DNA of 64,000 nt from Halobacteriovorax vibrionivorans (GCF_003346865.1 NZ_QDKL01000002.1:930001-994000); one strand, 5' to 3'; counted from the first letter of the stretch, positions 10,072 through 20,869 are shown. Made by a program: numbers and translations. Notes: generated by a model not told the origin, from the letters alone.

Positions 10072-10956
10072 CTACCTTATGTGAAAGACGATCTCATGCT
10101 TAAAAGTTTTTTCTTGTTCAAGATCAACAAGTCCTTCTTTCATATAGAAATCATTATTTGAATCTAGAGCATCAGTAACTCCAAATGCTGGTGAAATACG
10201 AACAAATTTTGCACCTGGATAAGTCCATATCGATAGATATGGTATATTTCCGAAGTCTATATTTACTGATTTTTCATTAACTAAGTTCTTAAGAGTAACG
10301 TTTGAAGAAATAATGTCCTTAAAGACCATCTCTTCGCCTCTGAAGTTCTCTTGATTAACAAAAATCCTTCGATTATTCATAATCTTCTTATTATCAGCAT
10401 CATGAAAATTAACGAGATCATTTTCTAAAAAGTAAGCTCCTCTTTCTTCTTCACGATCTAATTCGATAAAGCAGTCTTCGACACTTTCATACCCTAATGG
10501 GAGATTAAATGTAGGCCCAAATCCAAGGGAGAAGAACATCTCTTTCTTATCAAGATTTTTAATAACAAATGAAACAGTAAGTTTTGGCCCATAGACCATA
10601 TAGGTTATTTCTATACTATATCGAAAAGGAAAGATAAGCTCTGTGTCATTAGTATTTGTGTGGACAAAGGTTATACGATCGCGCCTCTGGTTCTTTACTT
10701 CAAATAGAAGCTCTTTTAAATAACCATCCTTTTGCATGCGATAATACTTACGGCCAAGCCAGTATTGATCATCCTTAAGCTTTCCTACTATTGGAAATTG
10801 AATTTGAGGCTTCCATGGATGTAAAGTAGGATGCCCCTGCCAAAGGTATTCAACATTTGACTCGAGGTCAAAGATAGAAAGAAGTCCCGCCCCAAGAGAC
10901 GATACTGATACGCGAATAAATTCACTTTCTAAATGGTATACTTGATTCTCTTCCAT
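10072..10956 (-). CDS. LacX-like mutarotase-fold protein lacking catalytic residues
   Basis: The 294-aa protein follows the LacX-type aldose 1-epimerase pattern (SLGAGLLSIF, EYLWQG, FPIVGKLKDDQY, LSIWTYPGAKFV). Family members have a catalytic His in an R-H-G-F-A-R motif; here it reads KDGYLK, with D77 in that place. The second His of G-A-H-P-x-F is replaced (GFGPTF, G147), and the Glu of I-E-P-W is replaced (RISPAF). It is therefore probably a non-catalytic sugar-binding protein, or uses different chemistry. The frame is open to ATG 10983, but ATG 10956 has GAGG at 10965-10968 with 8-base spacing, so I use that start. It is co-transcribed with the phosphatase gene. Confidence 0.82.
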   Translation of the reverse strand: MEENQVYHLESEFIRVSVSSLGAGLLSIFDLESNVEYLWQGHPTLHPWKPQIQFPIVGKLKDDQYWLGRKYYRMQKDGYLKELLFEVKNQRRDRITFVHTNTNDTELIFPFRYSIEITYMVYGPKLTVSFVIKNLDKKEMFFSLGFGPTFNLPLGYESVEDCFIELDREEERGAYFLENDLVNFHDADNKKIMNNRRIFVNQENFRGEEMVFKDIISSNVTLKNLVNEKSVNIDFGNIPYLSIWTYPGAKFVRISPAFGVTDALDSNNDFYMKEGLVDLEQEKTFKHEIVFHIR

Positions 10957-11313
10957 CGATGAATCCTCACTTATTACTATCATATCAGCTTTTCTTTCAA
11001 CATGAAACTCATAAACCCCTGATAATACTTATATTATTCCAATCTGAAATCACCTCTGTATTCCAAATAGAGAAAAGATACGAAATCGAAGTGTCCTTAG
11101 ATAAAACATCTTCAACAAATTGATGGATTTATTTAAATAAATTTTCCCTCATTCGTCCTGCCTCAATAGTCTAAAAATTCAAATTACTCAGATTCATTCG
11201 AATTAACCTAAGGCCTCAAAACTTGAGGCCCCTACCTTCCCTTAAAGCTTTATTTATCGCTTATAAATGATTAAAATAAGGTTTCACAACAAACACATAG
11301 GGATTTAGATTTA
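10957..11313. other. Divergent intergenic region upstream of metF
   Basis: About 330-360 bases with no convincing gene. It contains the leader of the mutarotase-like gene, AT-rich promoter-like sequence on both strands, and one strong hairpin (GGCCTCAA-AAC-TTGAGGCC, 11212-11230) about 85 bases before the metF start. I searched by eye for conserved parts of SAM, SAH and cobalamin riboswitches and found none I could support. The metF ATG is preceded by AGGGATTTAGATTTA. Confidence 0.5.
11212..11230. promoter_or_regulatory. Perfect 8-bp hairpin in the metF leader region
   Basis: GGCCTCAA-AAC-TTGAGGCC is an 8-bp inverted repeat with a 3-base loop, 84 bases upstream of metF. There is no T-run after it on the plus strand, so it is not a standard terminator there. 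It could be a regulator site or part of a structured leader. Confidence 0.45.
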
Positions 11314-12258
11314 ATGAAAGTAATTGAACACATCGATAAGGCCACAAGTCCATTATTTAGTTTTGAAATTGTTCCTCCACCAAGAGGAAAAAATATTTCT
11401 GCAGTAACTGATATTGTAAAAAAACTTTTACCATTCAATCCTTCATGGGTTGATGTAACAGCTCATTCCGCTGGTGCATATTATAATGAAAAAAGTGATG
11501 GTTCTGTTGAAAGAAAAATCTATAAAAAACGTCCAGGTACTGTTGGTATTTGTGGAGTTATTCAAAATCGCTTTAAGATCGATACTGTAACTCACCTTCT
11601 CACTCAAGGCTTCACTAAAGAAGAAACCGAAGATGCTCTAATCGAACTTAACTACCTAGGGATTCACAATGTATTAGCATTGCGAGGCGATGCTCTTAAT
11701 TACAATAAGAAATATGATCTTTCTCGAAAGAGAAATTTCTATGCCAAAGATCTTGTTGAACAAATAAGTGATGTAAATAAAGGTGTATACCTCGACGATA
11801 TTTCAAATAGTTTTCCACTAGACTTCTGTGTTGGAGTTGCTGGATACCCAGAAAAGCATTTCGAGGCTCCTAATCTTGCTACAGATATTCATTACTTAAA
11901 ACAGAAAGTAGATGCTGGTGCTGATTATATTGTAACTCAGATGTTTTTTGATAATAGCAAGTACTTTGAATTTGTTGATAAGTGTCGCGAAGCTGGCATT
12001 ACTGTTCCAATCGTACCAGGAATAAAGGTTATTAAGAGAATGAATCAATTCTCAAATGTCCCTCGTCACTTCTACGTTGATTTTCCTGATGAATTTGTAG
12101 CTGAGGCCCATGAAAACCCTGATCACATTATTGAGATTGGGATTAACTGGGCACGTAAACAAACAGAAGAATTATTAAATGCAAATGTTCCTTCTGTTCA
12201 CTTCTATGTCATGAATGATTGTGACAATGTATCAAAAGTTTTAAAGGGCCTATACTAA
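11314..12258 (+). CDS. metF: 5,10-methylenetetrahydrofolate reductase MetF
   Basis: This FAD enzyme reduces 5,10-methylene-THF to 5-methyl-THF, the methyl donor for methionine synthase. The 314-aa protein has the N-terminal [14 protein letters not shown] (catalytic Glu in the FE-x-x-PP motif), the VLALRGD segment, and [11 protein letters not shown] with IVPGIKVI near the C-terminus, all typical of MetF. It is a little longer than the E. coli protein (296 aa). One base separates its stop from the metH start, so the two folate-methyl steps are translated from one message. Confidence 0.95.
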   Translation: MKVIEHIDKATSPLFSFEIVPPPRGKNISAVTDIVKKLLPFNPSWVDVTAHSAGAYYNEKSDGSVERKIYKKRPGTVGICGVIQNRFKIDTVTHLLTQGFTKEETEDALIELNYLGIHNVLALRGDALNYNKKYDLSRKRNFYAKDLVEQISDVNKGVYLDDISNSFPLDFCVGVAGYPEKHFEAPNLATDIHYLKQKVDAGADYIVTQMFFDNSKYFEFVDKCREAGITVPIVPGIKVIKRMNQFSNVPRHFYVDFPDEFVAEAHENPDHIIEIGINWARKQTEELLNANVPSVHFYVMNDCDNVSKVLKGLY

Positions 12259-12259
12259 A

Positions 12260-15200
12260 ATGACAAATGTAACTGATATTCGTAGTCAGCTTGAAGACAA
12301 AATAAAAAACCGAATTCTATTTCTTGATGGTGCTATGGGAACAATGGTTCAACAATACCATCTAAAAGAAGAAGACTTTCGAGGTGATGTTTTTAAAGAT
12401 ACTAAAATTGATCTTAAGGGAAACAATGATCTATTAAATCTGACTCGTCCTGAAATTATAAAGGAAATTCACCTTAAATATCTCGAAGCTGGTGCAGATA
12501 TCATTGAAACAAATACATTCTCTGGAACGCGAATCGCACAAGACGATTATAACCTCAGTGAATATGCCTATGAAATAAATGTTCAAGCTGCAAAGATTGC
12601 AAAAGAAGCTTGCCTTGAATTTATGGATAAGAACCCTGATAGGAAATGCTATGTAGCAGGGGCCCTTGGGCCAACAAATAAAACGGCTTCGATCTCTCCT
12701 GATGTTAATAATCCTGCATTCCGCGGGATTACTTTTGATGAGCTCGTGGATAATTACTACGAACAAACAAAAGGGCTAATTGATGGTGGCGCCGATTTAC
12801 TTCTTGCAGAAACTTCCTTTGATACTTTAAATCTAAAAGCAGCAATTTTTGCAATGAGAAAGTATCTCGATGACAATAATCTTGATACTCCTATTATGCT
12901 TTCAGTTACAATTACTGATGCCTCGGGAAGAACCCTCTCAGGACAAACTGTTGAGGCATTTTGGAATTCAATCGAACACGCAAGGCCATTTAGCGTTGGT
13001 ATTAACTGCGCTTTAGGTGCAAAGGAGATGCGTCCATATATTGAAGAATTATCAAGAGTTTCAAATTGTTATATCTCCTGCTATCCAAATGCAGGACTGC
13101 CTAATCCTTTAAGTGATACTGGTTATGATGAAAAACCAAATGAAACGGCCTCCCTTCTAACTGATTTTGCAGAGTCTGGACTTGTTAATATTGTGGGTGG
13201 ATGTTGTGGAACAACACCAGAGCATATCAATGCAATTTATAATCATTTAAAAGATATTAAGCCTCGTAGTATTCACGATTTACCTGAGACTCAAAGACTA
13301 TCAGGGCTTGAGCCACTGAATTTAAATCACCATGGGCAAAGACCTTTTATCATGGTTGGAGAGAGAACAAATGTAACCGGCTCTCCTCGCTTTGCTCGAT
13401 TAATACGAGAAGAAAACTTTGAAGCGGCACTAGATGTTGCCCGCCAACAAGTTGAAAATGGTGCCAATATAATTGATATCAACTTTGACGAAGGTCTTCT
13501 GGACTCTAAGGCTTGTATGGTGAAGTTTCTAAACCTTATCGCTTCTGAGCCAGATATCTGCAAAGTACCAATTATGATCGATTCTTCAAAATGGGAAGTT
13601 ATCGAAGAAGGTCTAAAGTGTGTTCAAGGAAAAAGTATTGTGAATTCAATCTCGCTAAAAGAGGGGGAAGAACAATTTAAAGAACATGCTAAGAAGATCC
13701 TTCAATATGGAGCTGCCGTTGTTGTTATGGCCTTTGATGAAAAAGGACAAGCTGCTTCAAAAGAAGAAAAAGTTTCAATCTGCCAAAGAGCATTCAAGAT
13801 TCTAACAGAAGAGGTTGGTTTTCCAGCAACAGATATCATTTTCGATCCAAACGTTCTAACTGTTGGAACAGGAATTGAAGAACATAATGATTACGCAATT
13901 AACTTCATCGAAGCAGTACGAGAAATAAAAGAGACTTGCCCTGGTGCACTTACTAGTGGTGGGATATCAAATATTTCATTTTCTTTCCGAGGAAATAATG
14001 TCGTTCGCGAGGCAATGCATAGCTCTTTTCTCTATCATGCAATTAAAGCAGGTCTTGATATGGGGATTGTTAATGCTGGAATGCTTGAAGTCTATGAAAA
14101 TATTAAACCTGAGCTATTAGAGAAAATTGAAGACGTTCTATTTAATCGTAAAGAAAATGCAACAGATGAACTAATAGACTACGCCGAACAATTTAAAGGC
14201 GTTAAATCAAAAGCTAAAGAAGATGACTTATCTTGGCGTGAAGGCACTCTTCAAGAAAGAATTTCTCACTCTCTTGTAAAAGGGATTGGAAAGTTTATTG
14301 AGGAAGATGTCGAGGAAGCAAGACAAGAGCTAGGCTCACCTCTTGATGTTATCGAAGGCCCATTAATGAATGGTATGGGTATTGTTGGAGAACTTTTCGG
14401 TGAAGGGAAAATGTTTCTCCCACAAGTAGTTAAGAGTGCTCGAGTCATGAAACAAGCTGTCGCCTATCTTGAACCATACATGGAAAAAGATAAGGAAGGT
14501 AAAAGTAAGAAGAATACTTTTGTTATCGCAACAGTAAAGGGTGATGTTCACGACATCGGTAAAAATATTGTTGGTGTTGTAATGGCCTGCAATGGATATA
14601 ACGTTGTCGACCTAGGTGTTATGGTAAGCTGTGAAGATATAATAAAGGCAGCAAAAGAACATAATGCAAAAATCATTGGCCTTAGTGGTCTGATTACTCC
14701 TTCACTTGATGAAATGATCCATAATGTTGCAGAATTTAATCGTCAAGGACTTGAAACACCAGTTCTAATTGGTGGTGCCACAACAAGTAAGACACACACT
14801 GCAGTAAAAATTGCACCAGAATGTACAAGTCCAGTCGTTCATGTAGGAGATGCATCTCAAACAGTTGGAATATGTAACAGCTTATTAAATGAAAAGCTTC
14901 GCGAAAACTTTATTAAGGATCTTAGAGATAATCAAAAAAGAACAAAAGAATATTTTGAAAATAAAAAAGACTCTGTTCAGGCTACAATACCTCTTGAGGA
15001 AGCTCGTAAGAGAAACCGCATTAATCCAGAGGATACCTTTAAGGAATTTACCCCTCCGTATATCGGTGAAAGAAAGTTCGACGATATTGAAGTAAAAGAA
15101 ATTGCCAAGTATATTGATTGGTCTCCTTTCTTCTGGACTTGGGAGCTTAAAGGAATTTATCCAAATATTCTCTCTCATAAAGATTATGGTGAAGAAGCTA

Positions 15201-15943
15201 AGAAGTTATATCAAGAGGCCCAGGATATTCTCGATGATATTATCGATAATAATCGTTTCAACCCCAAAGCCGTTCTTGGATTCTGGCCAGCATATTCAAA
15301 AGAAGAGGAAGTAATCCTTCTCGATGAAAATAAGAATGAATTTGGTACTTTTAATTTCTTACGCCAACAAAAAGAGAAAACACAAAACGATCGACCTTAT
15401 TTATCTCTAGCAGACTACATTCTTCCTAAAGGAGATAAACAGGACTATATTGGGTCTTTTGTCGTTACAATTGGTAAAGAGGTTGAAGAGTATGCAAAAA
15501 CTTTTGAAGACAAAGGTGATGATTATACTTCAATTATGGTTAAGGCCGTTGGAGATCGCTTAGCTGAAGCTTATGCTGAATTAATCCACGAAAGAGCACG
15601 ACAAATGTGTGGAATTGAAAAAGAGCGAGAACTCTCACTTGAGGAGCTTATAAAAGAAAAGTATACAGGAATTAGACCTGCCGCTGGTTACCCTGCTTGC
15701 CCAGATCACACTGAAAAAAGTAAAATCTGGGAATACCTAAAGGTTGAAGAACATACTGGTGCAATCTTAACTGAAAGCTATGCGATGTATCCAGCGAGCT
15801 CAGTATCAGGCTACATCTTCTTTAACCCTGGCGCAAAATACTTTAATATTTTGAATATTGCAAAGGACCAAGTTGAGTCTTATGCCAAACAAAAAAATCA
15901 GAAAGTAGAAGAAATTGAAAGATGGCTAAGGCCAATTCTATAG
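12260..15943 (+). CDS. metH: Cobalamin-dependent methionine synthase MetH
   Basis: MetH transfers the methyl group of 5-methyl-THF to homocysteine through a cobalamin cofactor. The 1227-aa protein contains all modules. The homocysteine domain is at about 1-330 (zinc Cys in [10 protein letters not shown] and GGCCGTT). The methyl-THF-binding domain is at about 350-620 and the B12 cap at about 650-740. The B12 domain holds [11 protein letters not shown] (axial His) and its GLSGL loop. The C-terminal reactivation domain is at about 900-1227 ([15 protein letters not shown]). Length equals the E. coli enzyme. Its need for B12 fits the BtuF/D/C-like importer at 24.7-27.0 kb. Confidence 0.96.
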   Translation: MTNVTDIRSQLEDKIKNRILFLDGAMGTMVQQYHLKEEDFRGDVFKDTKIDLKGNNDLLNLTRPEIIKEIHLKYLEAGADIIETNTFSGTRIAQDDYNLSEYAYEINVQAAKIAKEACLEFMDKNPDRKCYVAGALGPTNKTASISPDVNNPAFRGITFDELVDNYYEQTKGLIDGGADLLLAETSFDTLNLKAAIFAMRKYLDDNNLDTPIMLSVTITDASGRTLSGQTVEAFWNSIEHARPFSVGINCALGAKEMRPYIEELSRVSNCYISCYPNAGLPNPLSDTGYDEKPNETASLLTDFAESGLVNIVGGCCGTTPEHINAIYNHLKDIKPRSIHDLPETQRLSGLEPLNLNHHGQRPFIMVGERTNVTGSPRFARLIREENFEAALDVARQQVENGANIIDINFDEGLLDSKACMVKFLNLIASEPDICKVPIMIDSSKWEVIEEGLKCVQGKSIVNSISLKEGEEQFKEHAKKILQYGAAVVVMAFDEKGQAASKEEKVSICQRAFKILTEEVGFPATDIIFDPNVLTVGTGIEEHNDYAINFIEAVREIKETCPGALTSGGISNISFSFRGNNVVREAMHSSFLYHAIKAGLDMGIVNAGMLEVYENIKPELLEKIEDVLFNRKENATDELIDYAEQFKGVKSKAKEDDLSWREGTLQERISHSLVKGIGKFIEEDVEEARQELGSPLDVIEGPLMNGMGIVGELFGEGKMFLPQVVKSARVMKQAVAYLEPYMEKDKEGKSKKNTFVIATVKGDVHDIGKNIVGVVMACNGYNVVDLGVMVSCEDIIKAAKEHNAKIIGLSGLITPSLDEMIHNVAEFNRQGLETPVLIGGATTSKTHTAVKIAPECTSPVVHVGDASQTVGICNSLLNEKLRENFIKDLRDNQKRTKEYFENKKDSVQATIPLEEARKRNRINPEDTFKEFTPPYIGERKFDDIEVKEIAKYIDWSPFFWTWELKGIYPNILSHKDYGEEAKKLYQEAQDILDDIIDNNRFNPKAVLGFWPAYSKEEEVILLDENKNEFGTFNFLRQQKEKTQNDRPYLSLADYILPKGDKQDYIGSFVVTIGKEVEEYAKTFEDKGDDYTSIMVKAVGDRLAEAYAELIHERARQMCGIEKERELSLEELIKEKYTGIRPAAGYPACPDHTEKSKIWEYLKVEEHTGAILTESYAMYPASSVSGYIFFNPGAKYFNILNIAKDQVESYAKQKNQKVEEIERWLRPIL

Positions 15944-15951
15944 GAATTAAT

Positions 15952-16932
15952 ATGCACGTTTGTATTCATCATCACACCGCTCTTCCAATCAAAACATATG
16001 GTGGTGTCGAAAGACTTGTTTTTTGGCATATGAAAGAACTCATTAAGTTCGGACATAAGGTTACATTTATTGGACCAGCAGAGAGCCAGGTTACAGAATA
16101 CGGTATTCAACATATACCTTGGTCAAAGAAAGATAATTGGCAACAACTTGTACCTGATAATACAGATGTTATTCATCAATTTTTCAATGATGATATAAAA
16201 CTTGATATTCCTTATTTAATTAATATTGGAGGCAATGGTTTTCCTGGTGAAAAGTTTGATCTAAACACTGTTTTTGTTTCCAAGTCCCATGCAAGGAATC
16301 ATGGATCAACAAGCTACGTAAACAACTGCCTTGATATGGAAGAGTATCCTGCCATCTATAAAGAAAAAGAGATAAAAGATATTAAGAATCTTCTATTTCT
16401 AGCAAAAGCATCTTGGCGAGTTAAGAATTTAAAACAATCAGCAAAGATAGCAAGACAGACAAATAAGCATCTTCATATTTGTGGCGGTGGTTCAAAATTA
16501 TTTGGTTGGCATCCTCTCATTCATAACCATGGAATGGTAGGTGGACAACACAAGCTTGATCTAATGCGCGAATGTGATGCACTCTTGTTTGCAGTTCGCT
16601 GGCATGAGCCTTTTGGACTAGCAATTATTGAGGCCATGACTCAAGGTCTACCAGTATTTGGCTCAAGTTTTGGCTCACTTCCTGATTTAATTGTGGAAGG
16701 TACAGGAAGAACATTCTATTCTCATGAAGAGATCATCGAATACTTTAATACAACTAAAGACATTTATGATCGTGAATATATTAGAAATTATGCTTTAAAG
16801 AACTTCTCTATGGAAAACTTCACAAATGACTTTTTAGAAAAGTATAAAATTGTCATTTCTGGTGAAAAGCTAAATAAAGTGGCTCCAGAGTGGATACACC
16901 CATTTAGAGCAGGAAAAAGGCTACCATTCTAG
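15952..16932 (+). CDS. GT4-type glycosyltransferase (GT-B fold)
   Basis: A retaining glycosyltransferase of the GT4/group 1 type, about 326 aa. The N-terminus has the usual pattern YGGVERLVFWHMKELIKFGH and the C-terminal half has the nucleotide-sugar site (RWHEPFGLAIIEAMTQGLPV, an E-x7-E motif). The acceptor is unknown; lipopolysaccharide or a related envelope glycan is likely, given the MsbA-like exporter next to it. The frame extends back to an ATG at 15922 inside metH, but ATG 15952 fits the family N-terminus and has TAGGAA five bases upstream, so I use it. It starts 8 bp after metH. Confidence 0.86.
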   Translation: MHVCIHHHTALPIKTYGGVERLVFWHMKELIKFGHKVTFIGPAESQVTEYGIQHIPWSKKDNWQQLVPDNTDVIHQFFNDDIKLDIPYLINIGGNGFPGEKFDLNTVFVSKSHARNHGSTSYVNNCLDMEEYPAIYKEKEIKDIKNLLFLAKASWRVKNLKQSAKIARQTNKHLHICGGGSKLFGWHPLIHNHGMVGGQHKLDLMRECDALLFAVRWHEPFGLAIIEAMTQGLPVFGSSFGSLPDLIVEGTGRTFYSHEEIIEYFNTTKDIYDREYIRNYALKNFSMENFTNDFLEKYKIVISGEKLNKVAPEWIHPFRAGKRLPF

Positions 16933-16940
16933 GTAGCCTT
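16914..16940 (-). terminator. Terminator for the MsbA-like gene, inside the end of the glycosyltransferase gene
   Basis: Read on the minus strand: AAGGCTACC-TAGAAT-GGTAGCCTT followed by TTTTT. The 9-bp stem includes the last codons of the convergent glycosyltransferase, so the two genes share their 3' ends. Confidence 0.75.
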
Positions 16941-16947
16941 CGCTATC

Positions 16948-18660
16948 TTAAGATCTCATACTTAATTCATATAGTTTTTTGTACTCTCCACCTAAGGCCA
17001 TCAGTTCTTCGTGACGTCCCTGCTCAATCTTTTGTCCATCTTTTAGAACAATTATTTTATCGTAATTTTGAATTGTTGAAAGCCTATGAGCAACTGCAAC
17101 AACTGTCTTATTCTTTGCAAGATCATTTAATGATTCTTGAACGACTTTTTCAGATTCATTATCTAAGGCAGAAGTAGCTTCATCAAATAAAAATACATCA
17201 TTATCTTGAAGATAAGCACGGGCTATCGTTAACCTCTGAGCTTGACCTCCTGAAAGCCTTACTCCTCGATCACCTATAATAGTCTCAAGCCCTTCAGGTA
17301 GTTCATTAATATAATCTGTTGCATGAGCAACCTTAAGTGCTTCCTCCAACTTCTCTTCCGATACATCTTTATCTAACATCAGGTTTTCTCTGATTGTAGT
17401 GTTAAATAAGAAAATATCCTGAGAAACAAGGCCAAAGTATTCGCGTAAGCCTTTAAGTGTAAAGTCAGAAGAGTCAACTCCGTCAATCTTATAACTTCCC
17501 TTTTTAACTGGATAAAGGCCTAAGAGAACATTAATCAAGGTCGATTTACCTGATCCAGAAAGTCCAACTAACGCTACTTTCTCACCTTTTTCAATATCAA
17601 AGCTTAAGTTATTAATGACCTGGTTATCACCATACGAGAAGTCTAAGTTTTTGAATGAAATTCTTTCTTTTAACTCAAAGTTTTCTTGAGTTCCAGGATC
17701 AGCTTCATTTTCAACTTTTAAAAACTTAAAAATTCTTTTCTCTGCCGCTTGTGCCTGATTAATCTTCAAGTTTCCGTCATTAGTTTTTCTAATCGGATCT
17801 TGAATCATTGCCATGATACCAATAAAAGTAATAAAGTCTCCCGTACTCATTGAACTTCCAGAAATCTTAATCTGAGCAAAAACAATAACGGCAGAAAGAG
17901 TTAAAGTTGTAATGAATTCAACTAAAGGATGAGAAAACTGCCTCATCACTTCTGCTTTCATTTGAAAATCAAAAAACTCTCTCTGATAACTTTTGAAAAA
18001 ATTTCTTGTATAGTCTTGAAGATTGAAGGCCTTGATAATTTTTTGTCCACCAACACCTTCACCAATAATATGAGTCATGTCAGATAGGCGCCTTTGAACA
18101 TCCTCTTGATGGGCACGTACCCTTTTTCCAAAGAATGTAAAAACAAAGAGCATTAGAGGTAAGATTGCAAAAGTAACTAAAGTTAGTTGCCAGTCGATAT
18201 AAAATGCATAACCAAGAAGTACAATCAGCGTCACTGGTTCACGGACCATAGTGATAATCCCACTAATCCCCTGAGAGTAGATCATTGTATCATTTAAGAT
18301 TGTTGAAATGACATCACCCTGCTTTGTTGTTGTATAAAATGAGATTGGAATATCTTGGATTTTTGAATAAATCTTCGTTCTAATCTCACAGATAGCGTCA
18401 TTCATTGAATATTCCATCCAATAAAAATGAAAGAATCTTACCGGCAAGTTAATCAAAGCAAGTAAACATAGAAGACCCACAAGACTCAAGATATCTTCCA
18501 TAGTCGAATCAGGTGATAAACCTTTATTAAATAAAGGACCAATGAGCGCAACTTGCCCACCTTTAATCAAGGCCATTCCAACACCAAAGAGCATACTTCC
18601 GATAACTCGTAAGCGATGGCGATGTATCAATGGCCATATATTTTTAATAGTTTCAAACAT
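16948..18660 (-). CDS. msbA: MsbA-like ABC exporter (membrane domain fused to ATPase)
   Basis: A 570-aa half-transporter that works as a homodimer. Six membrane helices fill residues 1-300. The ATPase half has Walker A VGLSGSGKST, signature LSGGQAQRL from residue 469, Walker B VFLFDEAT at about 489-496 and the H-loop AHRLST at about 525. Closest in layout to MsbA, the lipid A-core flippase of the inner membrane; a drug or other lipid exporter of the same family cannot be ruled out. AGGG lies seven bases before the ATG. It runs divergently from the 18.7-kb gene and ends in a terminator. Confidence 0.85.
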   Translation of the reverse strand: MFETIKNIWPLIHRHRLRVIGSMLFGVGMALIKGGQVALIGPLFNKGLSPDSTMEDILSLVGLLCLLALINLPVRFFHFYWMEYSMNDAICEIRTKIYSKIQDIPISFYTTTKQGDVISTILNDTMIYSQGISGIITMVREPVTLIVLLGYAFYIDWQLTLVTFAILPLMLFVFTFFGKRVRAHQEDVQRRLSDMTHIIGEGVGGQKIIKAFNLQDYTRNFFKSYQREFFDFQMKAEVMRQFSHPLVEFITTLTLSAVIVFAQIKISGSSMSTGDFITFIGIMAMIQDPIRKTNDGNLKINQAQAAEKRIFKFLKVENEADPGTQENFELKERISFKNLDFSYGDNQVINNLSFDIEKGEKVALVGLSGSGKSTLINVLLGLYPVKKGSYKIDGVDSSDFTLKGLREYFGLVSQDIFLFNTTIRENLMLDKDVSEEKLEEALKVAHATDYINELPEGLETIIGDRGVRLSGGQAQRLTIARAYLQDNDVFLFDEATSALDNESEKVVQESLNDLAKNKTVVAVAHRLSTIQNYDKIIVLKDGQKIEQGRHEELMALGGEYKKLYELSMRS

Positions 18661-18741
18661 GTAAAACCCTTGCTAAATTATAAATAGATAACTTCGTTAG
18701 TTTAGAACAAAATTATTAATTTGCACACCATGTTAGGTACT

Positions 18742-19140
18742 ATGACTGAAAACTATTTCCAAAGACTCAGGGCACAATACCCAATTAGCTTTTTATCTGA
18801 TGAAAGGCTGGAATTATTACTGAATAATATAAGAAGCGAAGATGAATTAAAAACAATCTTTAGTTACCTACAAAAGCATCTAAAATCATCGCCGAATCAT
18901 AAAGAAAATGGAGAGCTCCTTTTTTCTTATATTGATAAAACTCAATACTCTGTTCGTGAATGGATTGAAGCTATAATTCTATTTGATAATTGGTTAGAAA
19001 ATCAAGGCCGAAAAACTGACTTCAAAAAAATGATTGGATATATTGAATGTTCAACAATGTCTCCGGAAAATAAAATGCTAAAATATAATTTAAAAGAGCT
19101 CGTTGAAAAAATGCTCAACGAATTTGGATTCGTTGGTTAA
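18742..19140 (+). CDS. Hypothetical soluble helical protein
   Basis: About 132 aa, mainly alpha-helical and charged, with one Cys and no signal peptide. No domain recognised. The frame is open from a TTG at 18721 and an ATG at 18730; ATG 18742 has an AGG only four bases upstream, so the start is uncertain within 21 bases. It runs divergently from the MsbA-like gene, and its last 4 bases overlap the convergent amidohydrolase gene, which supports it being real. Confidence 0.6.
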   Translation: MTENYFQRLRAQYPISFLSDERLELLLNNIRSEDELKTIFSYLQKHLKSSPNHKENGELLFSYIDKTQYSVREWIEAIILFDNWLENQGRKTDFKKMIGYIECSTMSPENKMLKYNLKELVEKMLNEFGFVG

Positions 19141-20819
19141 TTTTTTGAATAGACTACTTTTCCATTTTTAATTGTCTCAATTACTTGAATATCCTTAATT
19201 TCATCACCTGTTATCCTCATCGGATCCTTATCTAGAATGACATAATCCGCTAAAAATCCAACCTTGATCTTCCCCTTTCTTTCTTCTTCAAATACTTGAT
19301 AAGCTGGCCCAGTTGTCAATCCCTGTAATGCGGTATACATATCGACACGTTGTTCCTCACCTAAAATAACTCCTTCTCGTGTTTTCCTTGTTGTAGCTGT
19401 CCAAAGAATAAAAAATGGATCCAGAGGAGTTACATTAAAGTCAGAATGATTCGAGTATATTAACCCTTTATCAACAGCGGCCTTTATTGGGCTTATAAAG
19501 CTTGCCTTAGATTTCCCAATATTCTTAATATGAACATCTCCCCAAAAGAATGTGTGATTAGTAAAATAAGATGGAGTCAGACCTAATTTTACATATTCAT
19601 CTAATTGATCCGGACGCTGAAATTGAGAATGAATAACGACAAAGCGTCGATCATTTGATGCATCTATACCGGAAAATTTTGTTGCCTCAATAACTTCATC
19701 AATAGCAGCATCACCATTAGCATGGGTGAAGATCTGAAGGCCTTTATCAGAAAATAATTTAAAAAGATTCAAAAACTCATCTTTTTTTAATATTCCTTCT
19801 CCGTGCCAATGTCTCTGACCTCCTGGACCTCCAGTAAGGTACTCATCACTGATAAATGCTGTTTTTCCCTGAGGTGACCCATCTTGTAGCATTTTGACTC
19901 CCTGAAACTTAAGGTGATTTTCATATTTTCCAAATATAAAATCATCTTTATCAAACCATTTTTCATACTCAGTAAATACAGGAAGGGCCACAAGATCTAG
20001 ATAAAGACTTTTATTCTTTGCAGCTTTTTTAAAAAATTTAATATCTTTTGCTAATGTTGCACCATCCTGCATATGTGTATAACCGAATGAAGCATATAAC
20101 TGTTGTGACTTATCAAGAAGCTTGAGCATATCCACTTCGGACATCGGAGGCAACTTATCTAAAACAAGAGAGAAGTAGGCTGTCTCCATTAAAAGACCTG
20201 TTGGCTCATTTGAATCATTTAAGCGCGCAATGACTCCACCTGACGGTGTTTTCGTTTCATTATTAATATTGGCCCAACTTAATGCCTTTGAATTTAGAAC
20301 AATCCCATGCCCAGAGACATGTATTAGCATTACTTTATGTTCAGGAAGAACCTCATCTAAGTCTATTTTTGTAACATGTCGTTTTTCTAATAAGCCTTCA
20401 TTATCATAGCCCCAACCAACAACCCATTCTCCTTTTGGAATTTGATTTGAGCGCTGAAAGTTAACTAATGACTTTTGGATATCCTTTATACTTTCTACAT
20501 TTCCCACTGGAGGTATTGAAAGATTTACTTGATTAACCATTTGAATAGCAGCAACAAAGTGTCCATGAGAATCAAGAAAGCTTGGTAACATCGCCTTACC
20601 TTCTAAGTTTACTCTATTTGCATCAGGATACTTTTTAAATGCCTCTTTTTTTTCTCCTGTAAAAACTGTTTTTCCATCCCTTTCTACAACAGCTTCAATA
20701 TATGCTGGAGACTTCCCATCCATTGTTAGAATCCTCCCTCCAAAGTACAAAGTCTCTTTCTCTTTTGTTTGACAGCTCAAAATTGTAATTATTATTAGGA
20801 ATATAGGTAAAAACCTCAT
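19137..20819 (-). CDS. YtcJ-like metal-dependent amidohydrolase, lipoprotein
   Basis: A 560-aa Amidohydrolase_3 (YtcJ-like) protein, a TIM-barrel hydrolase for amide or carbamate-type bonds with unknown substrate. The signal ends in a lipobox with Cys16 (TILSC), so it is a lipoprotein, likely in the periplasm. Metal ligands are visible: H85 and H87 (DSHGHF), then FTHANGDAA and VIHSQF, and the Asp region YSNHSDFN. The C-terminal composite beta domain holds the GFLADYVILDKDP motif. Its ATG follows directly after a hairpin and T-run that also hold its ribosome-binding site. The two small HTH genes lie upstream on the same strand. Confidence 0.86.
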   Translation of the reverse strand: MRFLPIFLIIITILSCQTKEKETLYFGGRILTMDGKSPAYIEAVVERDGKTVFTGEKKEAFKKYPDANRVNLEGKAMLPSFLDSHGHFVAAIQMVNQVNLSIPPVGNVESIKDIQKSLVNFQRSNQIPKGEWVVGWGYDNEGLLEKRHVTKIDLDEVLPEHKVMLIHVSGHGIVLNSKALSWANINNETKTPSGGVIARLNDSNEPTGLLMETAYFSLVLDKLPPMSEVDMLKLLDKSQQLYASFGYTHMQDGATLAKDIKFFKKAAKNKSLYLDLVALPVFTEYEKWFDKDDFIFGKYENHLKFQGVKMLQDGSPQGKTAFISDEYLTGGPGGQRHWHGEGILKKDEFLNLFKLFSDKGLQIFTHANGDAAIDEVIEATKFSGIDASNDRRFVVIHSQFQRPDQLDEYVKLGLTPSYFTNHTFFWGDVHIKNIGKSKASFISPIKAAVDKGLIYSNHSDFNVTPLDPFFILWTATTRKTREGVILGEEQRVDMYTALQGLTTGPAYQVFEEERKGKIKVGFLADYVILDKDPMRITGDEIKDIQVIETIKNGKVVYSKN

Positions 20820-20869
20820 AAAAAAACCTCGTGAAATGAAATATATAAAGATTATTTCATTTCACGAGG
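20820..20869 (-). promoter_or_regulatory. 16-bp hairpin combining terminator and ribosome-binding-site sequestration
   Basis: The sequence holds a perfect 16-bp inverted repeat (20827-20842 with 20854-20869, 11-base loop). Read on the minus strand, the 3' arm ends in CGAGG and is followed by seven T residues and then the amidohydrolase ATG at 20819. The only Shine-Dalgarno candidate (GAGG, 7-base spacing) lies in the stem. The element therefore looks both like a terminator for the upstream HTH genes and like a fold that hides the amidohydrolase start site. Confidence 0.75.
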
